Assembly: GCF_003201675.2 (NCBI RefSeq)
Contig: NZ_CP029287.2
Location: 2,282,001 to 2,346,000, forward strand
DNA from: Metallosphaera hakonensis JCM 8857 = DSM 7519
Lineage (GTDB): Archaea; Thermoproteota; Thermoprotei_A; Sulfolobales; Sulfolobaceae
Reading direction: 5' to 3'
DNA length: 64,000 bases
This document shows positions 53,520-61,482 of the stretch, one piece after another (position 1 is the stretch's first letter; each line of letters opens with the position of its first letter). Both the position numbers and the translations under genes were made by a program. A model generated the notes under the pieces. It worked only from the letters and a program-made list of their open reading frames with translations. It did not search any database and was not told the origin of the DNA.

Positions 53520-54872
53520 ATGGCAGATAAGGCTCTATCATGGGAGGAAGTAAAGGAAAAATTGTTTACCAACCTGGATCTTTCCAAGGAGAAATGGTTC
53601 CATTATAAGATGCTACTCCTGGTAGGAGGAGGCGTGTTTGTGGACGCTTATAATACGGTAGTTTTGACACCAGTGCTGGGTCAACTCAAGTCAATATTTC
53701 ATTTAGCCGCGTTCCTAGTGACTGCAATTGGGGTTGCTGTGGTTATCGGAACAGGTATTGGCGCATTGATTTCTGGCTATCTAGTGGACAAAATAGGAAG
53801 AAAAACCATGTTTATTATAGATCTAGTATTTTTCGTAATAATTGCAGGAATATCTGCGTTTTCATTAAACGGTTATATGCTGTTTGCTCTTAGATTATTG
53901 GTGGGCATAGGTGTAGGACTGGATTATCCCATCTCCAGCTCATATCTTTCCGAATTCGTTCCCATCAAATCAAGAGGTAAGTTCATGGCATATGATATCC
54001 TGTTCTATCCATTGGGCGCTTTGGCAGCAATACTTGTAGGTTATTGGTTGTTAGCTGTTGGCGGACTAGATGCATGGAGATTTGCTGTGGCATCTGCAAT
54101 AATCCCAGCTGCGTTAGTTGCTGTAGCTAGGTTAGGTAGTCCCGAATCTCCAAGATGGCTCTTAGAGCAGAATAGAGTTGACGATGCCATCACCGTGGTC
54201 GAAAACGTAATAGAGAGACCTCTATCCGACCAGGAAAAGTCGATGATTAGGTCGACTAAGCCAGAGAAAGTTAAGAACACGTATTACAAGGAACTGTTAA
54301 CTAAGTTCTCTAAGAACTCTGCATTTATAGCAATTTATTATACAGGATACCAGATAGCTTTCGTAGCTGCGGGTGTCCTCAGCTCATTGTTTGCCACATC
54401 CCTTAGTATACCAGTAGAGACTGCATCCGCATTGTTCTGGATTGAGAATATTATCGCGATTCTAATAATTGCATATACTATTGATAGATTTGGTCGAAAG
54501 CCAATGGCGAATATAGGATGGATAGGCAGCATTCTCGCTTTTCTCGCTCTGATATTTATTCCCAGTACAGTAGGCAAAATAGCTCTCCTAGCAATATATT
54601 CGCTCTTAGCCCTTTTCCTGAATTTCCAGGGAGGATTACATCTAGACCTTTCGGCCGAACTTGCACCTACTAGAATCAGAGGAACTATGGAGGGCTGGAA
54701 ACAAGGCGTCTCTAGGATTATAGCTGCCTCGTTCTCCACTGCTATCTTCCCATTCATGACGTTCCACGACTCTCTTTACGTTATGTTAGCTGCCGCTATA
54801 GTGGCGTTCGTAGCTACGATAGTTATGATGCCAGAAACCAAAGGGAAGTCTTTGGAACAATTATGGAAATAA
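53520..54872 (+). CDS. MFS transporter (sugar/acid:H+ symporter type)
   Basis: This 450-residue transporter has 12 predicted helices. It shows the A-like motif between helices 2 and 3 (GYLVDKIGRKTMFI), RLLVGIGVGLDYPISSSYLSE in helix 4 and DRFGRKPMANIGWIG between helices 8 and 9. The PESPRWLLE loop after helix 6 is typical of the sugar porter and organic-acid porter groups. An operator of the cluster motif lies upstream, so it probably imports a substrate or co-substrate of the pathway. Which one is not shown. Confidence 0.87.
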   Translation: MADKALSWEEVKEKLFTNLDLSKEKWFHYKMLLLVGGGVFVDAYNTVVLTPVLGQLKSIFHLAAFLVTAIGVAVVIGTGIGALISGYLVDKIGRKTMFIIDLVFFVIIAGISAFSLNGYMLFALRLLVGIGVGLDYPISSSYLSEFVPIKSRGKFMAYDILFYPLGALAAILVGYWLLAVGGLDAWRFAVASAIIPAALVAVARLGSPESPRWLLEQNRVDDAITVVENVIERPLSDQEKSMIRSTKPEKVKNTYYKELLTKFSKNSAFIAIYYTGYQIAFVAAGVLSSLFATSLSIPVETASALFWIENIIAILIIAYTIDRFGRKPMANIGWIGSILAFLALIFIPSTVGKIALLAIYSLLALFLNFQGGLHLDLSAELAPTRIRGTMEGWKQGVSRIIAASFSTAIFPFMTFHDSLYVMLAAAIVAFVATIVMMPETKGKSLEQLWK

Positions 54873-54918
54873 GAGACCAGAAAAGATAATTAAAGGAATC
54901 AAAGTTTTTTTAAAAAAC

Positions 54919-56358
54919 TTAAGAATAGTTATATACAATAACTTTTGTTTCGGTCATCTCAATCATTGTGTCTATTACGCTTTCTCTTCCTATACCGCTT
55001 TTCTTTACTCCCCCGAATGGAAGGTTATCCCATCTAAGTCTAGTGGTATCATTTAGAATCACTGTTCCTACCTTTAATCTTGATGCAATTCTAAAGGCCC
55101 TGTTAAAGTTCCCAGTAAAGATCGATGCGTCTAAGCCATACTCGCTGGAGTTAGCCACTTCTATAGCCTCATCGTCATCGTCAACAGTAACCATTGGGAG
55201 GATTGGACCAAACACTTCCTCTGTAAGTACTTTGGAATTAGTGTTGGGTGTAAGCCTTAATAGAACTGGAGGAAAGTAGTTACCCTTGTCTGGTACGTTA
55301 CCTAGGTATAAGATCTCACCCTCATTTCTCTCGGCATCTTCTAGAAGGAGCGTTAACCTGTCTTTAGCCTCTTTGGAAATTAAAGGAACGTAATCGGTTT
55401 GCTCGTCAAATGGGTCTCCCATCTTAAGTTTCATTAATTCCTCCTTCAGAGCAGCAGTAAATCCCTTCTCTATCTCTTTTCTTACTATGAGTCTTTTTGT
55501 GGCATTACAGAATTGGCCAGCGAAATCATATCTTCCGATTAGGGCAGCCTTGGCTGCCTTATTCAGATCTGCGTCCTCTAATATTATTTCTGCATCGCTT
55601 CCACCAAGTTCCATTATTGACCTCTTACCTTGTCTGACAGCCTTGCTTGCTAAATCTAGCCCGACAGATACCGAACCGGTGAAAGTTATCAAACTGACCT
55701 TTGGGTTCATTACGAGTTCGTCTCCTATGATTTGAGAGTCTCCTGTTACTACGTTTAGCGTTCCAGAAGGGAAAACCCTAGACACGAGTTCACCAAGCTT
55801 GAGTTGAGTCAGAGGTGTAAGGGATGAAGGTTTAAATACAACGCTGTTTCCGACAGCTAGGGCAGGAGCTACTTTATGTGCGAAACTTGCAGCCGGAAAG
55901 TTGAACGGCGTTATGGCACCCACTACACCTACTGGTTCCCTGGTTACTATTGCCATTCTTTTTTCGTTTCCTGGAGGAAATTCATATTCCTCTAAAGGAA
56001 TATATCTTCCTTCGAACACTCTCCTAAGTTCGCTGGATGCCATCTCGAAAATTTGAGCAGTCCTCTCTATTTCACTTTTGGAACTCCTTATGGGTCTTCC
56101 TGTTTCCTTGGTCATGAGCACGGCGAGTTCCTGAGCGCTGTTCCTAATTAACTGTGCTATCTGTAAAAGTAATTTTGATCTCCTAGCCATTGATATGTTT
56201 GCTAACTTGTCAAGAGCCATATAGGCCTCTTCTATTGCCCTTTTAATGTCGTCTCTAGATAGGGACGGTACTACGTCTATCACTTCCCCTGTGACAGGAT
56301 TTTTAACTTCTATCTCCTTGTCTGAGGAGACTTTTGAGTTCCCGATTAATGCATCCAT
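54919..56358 (-). CDS. NAD(P)-dependent aldehyde dehydrogenase (semialdehyde type likely)
   Basis: This 479-residue enzyme oxidises an aldehyde to the acid. The catalytic Glu is in IMELGGSDAEI and the catalytic Cys in GQFCNATKRLIV; VVGAITPFNFPAA is the conserved cofactor-binding segment. It resembles succinate semialdehyde and 2-oxoglutarate semialdehyde dehydrogenases, but lactaldehyde or benzaldehyde dehydrogenase is also possible. A TGTATACA operator overlaps its start codon, and a TTTATAAT box lies ~26 nt upstream, so repression at the transcription start is likely. It is divergent from the fumarase-SDH-decarboxylase operon. Confidence 0.88.
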   Translation of the reverse strand: MDALIGNSKVSSDKEIEVKNPVTGEVIDVVPSLSRDDIKRAIEEAYMALDKLANISMARRSKLLLQIAQLIRNSAQELAVLMTKETGRPIRSSKSEIERTAQIFEMASSELRRVFEGRYIPLEEYEFPPGNEKRMAIVTREPVGVVGAITPFNFPAASFAHKVAPALAVGNSVVFKPSSLTPLTQLKLGELVSRVFPSGTLNVVTGDSQIIGDELVMNPKVSLITFTGSVSVGLDLASKAVRQGKRSIMELGGSDAEIILEDADLNKAAKAALIGRYDFAGQFCNATKRLIVRKEIEKGFTAALKEELMKLKMGDPFDEQTDYVPLISKEAKDRLTLLLEDAERNEGEILYLGNVPDKGNYFPPVLLRLTPNTNSKVLTEEVFGPILPMVTVDDDDEAIEVANSSEYGLDASIFTGNFNRAFRIASRLKVGTVILNDTTRLRWDNLPFGGVKKSGIGRESVIDTMIEMTETKVIVYNYS

Positions 56359-56365
56359 GTATACA
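56358..56365. promoter_or_regulatory. Candidate GntR operator on the aldehyde dehydrogenase start
   Basis: The perfect palindrome TGTATACA begins at the first base of the start codon on the opposite strand. With the TATA-like TTTATAAT ~26 nt upstream, it covers the transcription start of a leaderless message. Confidence 0.6.
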
Positions 56366-56425
56366 AATTAGTATCCAACATTATAAACCTGATCTGATTC
56401 TATTATAGTTAGAAGCTATTGATCG

Positions 56426-56597
56426 GCGATTCAGGTGCCAACTGCGAAATGTAATTATGGCTAAGGTAGCTCAAATAAGGGAAATTGAAAAGCGTGAATC
56501 TTTGCCTTAAATGTGAGGAATGTTCAATTAGATTCATTCTATTTCTTTAAATAAACTGAATATGCAATGAAGACGCGAATCGCCTAAGGTTGAAGTA
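56426..56597 (+). repeat. Degenerate dispersed repeat F, copy 2
   Basis: This aligns with 43312-43480 in the same orientation. Shared blocks include GATTCAGGTG, AATTATGGCTAAGG, TGTTCAATTA and AAATAAACTGAA. No gene is seen in the 56359-56842 gap. Confidence 0.6.
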
Positions 56598-56805
56598 TGA
56601 AGCGGGAAACCTTATCCGTAAAGAGGGTAGTTCGCTAGTTGCGATATGGAAATAGAGATGATTAATGTCTTCAAAGCTCTTCTAGGTTCAACATTTTCTA
56701 CATCCACATTGATATTCCCCCAGAACTGCATTAATGAAACGAAACTATATGAGTCAATAGAATGTTACTTCAAATGGTTTTATACATTAATAATCTAATA
56801 CACTA

Positions 56806-56826
56806 TTGTATACTATAATATATACA
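56806..56826. promoter_or_regulatory. Candidate GntR operator and TATA region of the fumarase-SDH operon
   Basis: TTGTATACTA (56806-56815) is followed by ATATATACAG (56817-56826). Both carry most of the palindromic core and coincide with the probable TATA box ~20-30 nt before the ATG at 56843. Confidence 0.55.
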
Positions 56827-56842
56827 GAAAGGTATATATATT

Positions 56843-57751
56843 ATGCCCAACTACCTATATCTGATGAGTCTAGATAGTTTTTATGAAGTCGTCGAGCAGG
56901 TATCCGAAACATTATACTATAAGGCTCTCACAGTTATACCAAGAGATGTGATAGAAAGGATTAGAAAAGCATACGAGACAGAACAAAGTGAACTTGGAAG
57001 GCGTGTCCTAGATACTATTGTAAAGAACATAGAAACGGCGACTAAAAGAAGCTTACTGGTATGTCAGGATACGGGTACGCCGGTATACTCTGTGGAACTA
57101 GGCGATCTAGAATTATCTCTTCCTAAGCTCAGGAATAGCATAACAAACGGTGTTAGGAAGGCAACATTAAAGTATCACCTAAGGCCAAACATGGTGCATC
57201 CATTAACAAGGCATAATACGGGCGACAACACAGGAAAGAATTCACCAATAATACATTTCGAAATAAATGATATCCTAGAAAATAAAATAAGAATCACTGC
57301 TTTGCCCAAGGGATCCGGTTCAGAGAACATGTCTTCACTAAAGATGTTGAGGCCAGCAGATGGAATACTGGGTGTAAAGAAGTTTATCCTGGAATCAGTT
57401 GTAAACGCTGGTGGAAAGGGATGTCCTCCCTATATCGTGGGTGTGGGAATCGGAGGTGATTTCGAACTCGCCCCTTATTTAGCGAAGAAGGCAGTTATTC
57501 GTCCTTTAGGCTCTAAAAATACTGATTACGAGGGTGCCAGGCTTGAGGAGGAACTGTTCTACCTCATAAATAATCTAGGTATTGGGCCAATGGGTTTGGG
57601 CGGGAAATTTACTGCACTAGGCGTTCATGTGGAGATGGCTGAAACTCATATAAGTAGTCTCCCAGTAGCCATTAATATTCAATGCTGGAGAGGAGAGAGA
57701 GCCAGCGCTGAGATAAACTTCGACAAAACGGTTAGCTATATTGGTGATTAG
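56843..57751 (+). CDS. Class I fumarate hydratase/tartrate dehydratase, alpha subunit
   Basis: This 302-residue subunit has the cluster cysteines of the two-subunit [4Fe-4S] hydro-lyase: LVCQDTGTPVY, GGKGCPPYIVG and NIQCWRGERAS. The start MPNYLYLMSLDSF may be trimmed to the second Met (56864). Sulfolobales normally use a class II fumarase, so this is either an extra fumarase or a tartrate dehydratase. The succinate dehydrogenase genes directly downstream favour fumarate/malate. It heads an operon of seven genes with very short or negative spacing. Confidence 0.88.
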   Translation: MPNYLYLMSLDSFYEVVEQVSETLYYKALTVIPRDVIERIRKAYETEQSELGRRVLDTIVKNIETATKRSLLVCQDTGTPVYSVELGDLELSLPKLRNSITNGVRKATLKYHLRPNMVHPLTRHNTGDNTGKNSPIIHFEINDILENKIRITALPKGSGSENMSSLKMLRPADGILGVKKFILESVVNAGGKGCPPYIVGVGIGGDFELAPYLAKKAVIRPLGSKNTDYEGARLEEELFYLINNLGIGPMGLGGKFTALGVHVEMAETHISSLPVAINIQCWRGERASAEINFDKTVSYIGD

Positions 57752-58331
57752 ATTGAAAGAATTAGTAACTCCACTTGGCGAGGAAACAGCCGAATCTCTA
57801 CTGCTTGGGGAAGAAGTATATCTATCGGGGAAAATATATATAATGAGGGATGCCACTCTTAGAAGGATTTTTGAAGAAGGGGCCACGCTACCGGTGACCT
57901 TAAAGGATCAAGTAATTTTCTTTGGCGCCCCGAGTTTCGTTAAGGAGAACGATGAATATAGGATACTCTCAGTCGGTGTTACAACCTCACAGCGCATGGA
58001 AAAATACATTCCGAGACTTTTAAGAGAGCTAGGAGTTAGGGCTATCATTGGAAAGGGAGAATTAAGCGAGAAGATGAATCAAGAGTTCTCGGGATCTAGA
58101 TCAGTGTATTTACTTTTTGTTGGGGGCGCAGCTGCTTTGGCTACTTCCTCTATTCAGAGAGTGAACAAGGTATGGTGGGAAGATTTGAAAGGCGAAGCTC
58201 TTTTTGAGGTTGAAATGAAATCGCTGGGGCCTGCATTCGTGGCAATAGATGTCAACGGCAATAATCTACTTTTGAATAATAGAAATAAAGTATTGGAAAA
58301 TCTGAGATCTATCATGAAGGAGGAAGAGTAG
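57741..58331 (+). CDS. Class I fumarate hydratase/tartrate dehydratase, beta subunit
   Basis: This 196-residue partner of the alpha subunit supplies the rest of the active site. It shows LSGKIYIMRDATLRRIFEE, VRAIIGKGELS and LFVGGAAALATSSIQRVN, with the family tail FEVEMKSLGPAFVAIDVNGN. The TTG start lies within the alpha gene (11-bp overlap); GTG at 57744 is an alternative. Alone it would be inactive, so the two genes act as one enzyme. Confidence 0.87.
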   Translation: MVIRLKELVTPLGEETAESLLLGEEVYLSGKIYIMRDATLRRIFEEGATLPVTLKDQVIFFGAPSFVKENDEYRILSVGVTTSQRMEKYIPRLLRELGVRAIIGKGELSEKMNQEFSGSRSVYLLFVGGAAALATSSIQRVNKVWWEDLKGEALFEVEMKSLGPAFVAIDVNGNNLLLNNRNKVLENLRSIMKEEE

Positions 58332-58332
58332 T

Positions 58333-60054
58333 ATGGAAGCTGAAGTGATTACTACAGACCTAATTGTGCTTGGTAGCGGACTCGCTGGATTGAGAGCCGC
58401 AATAGAATTCGACAAACTCTCCAATGGGAGATATGAGGTTTCAGTGATCTCCAAGGTTCAAGTCATGAGATCCCACTCCGTCGCTCCTGAAGGTGGAGCG
58501 GCGGCGGTGATGCAAAAAGGGGACTCCTTCGAACAACACGCTTACGATACTATCAAGGGATCCGATTTCCTCGCCGATCAGGACGTTGTTCAACAGTTCG
58601 TTCTGGATGCGCCCGGTGAGATCGTTCAACTGGAACATTGGGGAATGCCTTGGGCCAGAGATTCAGAGGGAAACCTTCTAGCTAGGGCCTTTGGAGCCCA
58701 TGAGGTACCAAGGACTTACTTCGCCTATGATAGGACTGGATTCTTCCTCATGAAAACTTTGTATGATAGGGCTCAAGCTGGGAAGAACATCAAATTCTAT
58801 CACGAATTCTTCGCTACCGCTATAATTCATGACGGAACCAGGTTTAGGGGTCTCATTGCCATGGATAGGGCTACTGGGAATTTCTTTCTCTTCAAGGGTA
58901 AAGCCTTAATCATGGCAACAGGTGGGATAGGACGAATATATAAATACGTTACATATTCTCACACGGTCACTGGCGATGGACTAGCTATGGCATATAGAGC
59001 AGGTATACCGCTCAAGGATATGGAATTCATTCAATGGCTACCTACAACCATGATTCCCTACGGTATCCCAGCCACTGAAGCGTTGAGAGGGCATGGAGCA
59101 TTGCTCCTGAACGCAGAAGGGGATAGATTCATGAAAAAATACGCGCCGAGGAAGATGGAACTAGCCGCGAGAGACGTTGTTACTAGAGCAATTCTCACTG
59201 AGATAAAGGAAGGTAAGGGAGTTGAAGGCCCCAGGAGTATGAAAGCGGTGCTTCTTGACACTAGACCAGTCGGAGAGGATAGGCTTAAGTCCATTTATAA
59301 AACCTTTAGGGAAAACGCAATTCAGTTTCTTGGTAAGGATCCTTTAGATGAGCCAATTCCCGTACTTCCGGCAGCTCACTACTCCATGGGCGGAATTCAT
59401 GTCCAAGGAACCGAGCTTGCAACTCCATTGAAGGGAGTTTTTGCTGCAGGAGAAGTGGCCAATGTAAGTCTTCATGGAGCGAACAGGTTAGGTTCCAATT
59501 CTTTACCCGCGTGCTTGGTAACAGGAAAATGGGCCGGTAGAAGCGCGTTTGCCTACATCTCTGCCCTCAACTCAGATGTTCTAGTGGATTTAACAGAGAA
59601 GGTAAAGGTAGAGATAAATAAGTCTTATTCCCTGATAAAGAAAGAGAATGGCTCAAGTACAGTTTATGATATTAGAAACGAGGTCCAGACCATTATGGAA
59701 GACTATGTTGGAGTATTCAGAAATGAAGATGGACTCATGGATGCGCTAAAAAGGATAAAGTCACTAAAGGAATCCTATAAGGAAGTTTATGTGAGGGATA
59801 GGGCTTTCGATTACAATCTAGAATGGGTTCACGCTCACGAGGTCACGAATCTCCTCGATATGGCTGAAGTTATAACTAATTCTGCCCTTAACAGAAAAGA
59901 ATCTAGAGGAGCTCACTTTAGGCAAGACTTCCCGGTCAGAGATGATCAGAACTATCTCAAGCATACATTAACTACATTCGCGATTGAAGGCCCGATTATA
60001 ACCTACATTCCAGTGACCATAACGAAGTGGAAACCTACTGAAAGGGTGTACTGA
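58333..60054 (+). CDS. sdhA: Succinate dehydrogenase/fumarate reductase flavoprotein subunit
   Basis: This 573-residue subunit contains FAD-binding GSGLAGLRAA, the covalent-FAD His48 in MRSHSVAPEGGAA, DTIKGSDFLADQDVV and the active-site blocks PAAHYSMGGIHV and GANRLGSNSLPACLV. It interconverts succinate and fumarate and feeds electrons to the FeS subunit. Two bases separate it from the fumarase beta gene. Direction (oxidation or reduction) cannot be told, but with fumarase, ALDH and decarboxylase in one regulon, oxidation of succinate made by the pathway is most likely. Confidence 0.92.
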   Translation: MEAEVITTDLIVLGSGLAGLRAAIEFDKLSNGRYEVSVISKVQVMRSHSVAPEGGAAAVMQKGDSFEQHAYDTIKGSDFLADQDVVQQFVLDAPGEIVQLEHWGMPWARDSEGNLLARAFGAHEVPRTYFAYDRTGFFLMKTLYDRAQAGKNIKFYHEFFATAIIHDGTRFRGLIAMDRATGNFFLFKGKALIMATGGIGRIYKYVTYSHTVTGDGLAMAYRAGIPLKDMEFIQWLPTTMIPYGIPATEALRGHGALLLNAEGDRFMKKYAPRKMELAARDVVTRAILTEIKEGKGVEGPRSMKAVLLDTRPVGEDRLKSIYKTFRENAIQFLGKDPLDEPIPVLPAAHYSMGGIHVQGTELATPLKGVFAAGEVANVSLHGANRLGSNSLPACLVTGKWAGRSAFAYISALNSDVLVDLTEKVKVEINKSYSLIKKENGSSTVYDIRNEVQTIMEDYVGVFRNEDGLMDALKRIKSLKESYKEVYVRDRAFDYNLEWVHAHEVTNLLDMAEVITNSALNRKESRGAHFRQDFPVRDDQNYLKHTLTTFAIEGPIITYIPVTITKWKPTERVY

Positions 60055-60462
60055 ATGGGGGTAAGAGAGTGGTTTAGGCTAAAAGGTTGGAATAAGGAAA
60101 GAACGTTAATGGCGTTCCATAGAATAACTGGATGGGCTCTAACGCTGTTCATAGTGGGGCATGTTGTATTTGTACATGAGGTAAGAGATGGAATTTCTAT
60201 TTGGAACTCACTTCTTACGGTGGATTCAAGTGTATTCGGGAAAGTTCTACTACTCGGCATAATGATGGCTCTAATATTTCATGCGATAAACGGTATAAGA
60301 ATTATGTTAATAGAATCAGGTCACCTGCTAACTAAGCCAAAGGAACAAGAATATCCATACACGACATGGTTAACAAGTAGAAGACATCAAATCTACGTAA
60401 TGGCTATGGGGACAATTGGAATAGTTCTCACGGTTTACGCTGGAGTGGTGATTTTCTCATGA
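60055..60462 (+). CDS. sdhC: Succinate dehydrogenase membrane anchor, cytochrome b subunit (SdhC)
   Basis: This 135-residue protein has three membrane helices. A start like AFHRITGWALTLFIVGHVVF carries His residues suited to haem b binding, and LLGIMMALIFHAINGIRIML gives another. This is the classical SdhC pattern (HRITG). The ATG directly follows the sdhA stop with no gap. It differs from the cysteine-rich (CCG-domain) anchors typical of the main succinate dehydrogenase in Sulfolobales, as I recall them. Confidence 0.82.
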   Translation: MGVREWFRLKGWNKERTLMAFHRITGWALTLFIVGHVVFVHEVRDGISIWNSLLTVDSSVFGKVLLLGIMMALIFHAINGIRIMLIESGHLLTKPKEQEYPYTTWLTSRRHQIYVMAMGTIGIVLTVYAGVVIFS

Positions 60463-60785
60463 GGGAATCAACCCTTAGACTGATAACCTACGGATCTGGG
60501 ATTTTCGTACTAGTCTTCGTAATTATACATTTAATAGTACTTTCAGTGGGAGGCTTAGCCATAAACGTCTCCTATAACGTGGTAATAAATGAGCTCAGAA
60601 ACACAGCGTATTCTACAGTGCTAGTTATGTTGCTTCTCGCTACTCTTATTCACTCTGGGCTTGGAGTTAGAAGAGCACTTACGGACTCTGGAATGAGCAA
60701 ACGCTCTATTGGAATAATTATAGGAATAGTTACTGTAATTTTCCTAGGCATATTTGCTCTGGGAATACTGACTGTGATAGGGTGA
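60459..60785 (+). CDS. sdhD: Succinate dehydrogenase membrane anchor, SdhD-like
   Basis: This 108-residue protein has three membrane helices. The His in FVIIHLIVLSVGG and the His in LIHSGLGVRRALTDSG are in the usual places for haem or quinone contacts in SdhD. Its start overlaps the sdhC stop by 4 bp. Together the two anchors should bind quinone in the membrane. Assignment rests on position and helix pattern more than on identity. Confidence 0.78.
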   Translation: MRESTLRLITYGSGIFVLVFVIIHLIVLSVGGLAINVSYNVVINELRNTAYSTVLVMLLLATLIHSGLGVRRALTDSGMSKRSIGIIIGIVTVIFLGIFALGILTVIG

Positions 60786-60789
60786 TGTT

Positions 60790-61476
60790 ATGAAGCAGGT
60801 CTTCATTAAGGACGGGAAAACCTCTGAGGTCAAGAAAATTGAGGTGAATGAGGAGGAGTTGGATAATTATACAACAATTCTAGAGCTACTTCTAAAGATC
60901 AGGGAAGAAAGAGAGCCCAGCTTAGTCCTCCGGTATTCATGTAGAATGGCACTCTGCGGATCATGTGGTATGATAATAAACGGGAGACCTAGATTGGCAT
61001 GTCTTACAAAAGTGAAGGATCTAGGGGACAAGATAATGATAGAACCGCTCAGAAATCTCCCCTCAATTAGAGGTCTGGTTCCAGATTTAAAGCCATTTTT
61101 TGCCAAGTATAGATCAGTTACTCCATTCTTGGTGGCTGATGATGAACAGGAATCTCCAACCGCTCCGTACTCCCAGACTGACGAGCAGGTAAAAAGATAT
61201 CTGCAATTTAATTACTGTATTCAATGCGGTCTATGTTATTCAGCATGTCCTATTGTAGCTACCAACCCAAAATTTCCTGGGCCAGCTGCTATAAATGTTG
61301 CCTACAGATACGCCGCCGATTCTAGAGACAGGAACAAACAGCGAATTCTGAAATTGGATACGCCAGATGGTGTTTGGTCATGTAGGATAGCTGGATCATG
61401 TTCGATGGTCTGTCCCAAGGGAGTTGATCCTTCCCTTTCCATTCAACTTGTTAAATCGTCCCTCCTAAAGAGGTAG
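60790..61476 (+). CDS. sdhB: Succinate dehydrogenase iron-sulfur subunit
   Basis: This 228-residue subunit carries all three clusters: [2Fe-2S] ligands Cys51, Cys56, Cys59 and Cys71 in CRMALCGSCGM...LAC, [4Fe-4S] CIQCGLCYSACP, and the [3Fe-4S] motif SCSMVCPKGVDP. It passes electrons from the flavin to the membrane anchor. The start is 4 bp behind sdhD. The gene order flavoprotein, two anchors, FeS protein is that of enterobacterial sdhCDAB-like complexes with the anchors moved. Confidence 0.92.
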   Translation: MKQVFIKDGKTSEVKKIEVNEEELDNYTTILELLLKIREEREPSLVLRYSCRMALCGSCGMIINGRPRLACLTKVKDLGDKIMIEPLRNLPSIRGLVPDLKPFFAKYRSVTPFLVADDEQESPTAPYSQTDEQVKRYLQFNYCIQCGLCYSACPIVATNPKFPGPAAINVAYRYAADSRDRNKQRILKLDTPDGVWSCRIAGSCSMVCPKGVDPSLSIQLVKSSLLKR

Positions 61477-61482
61477 TAGAGT

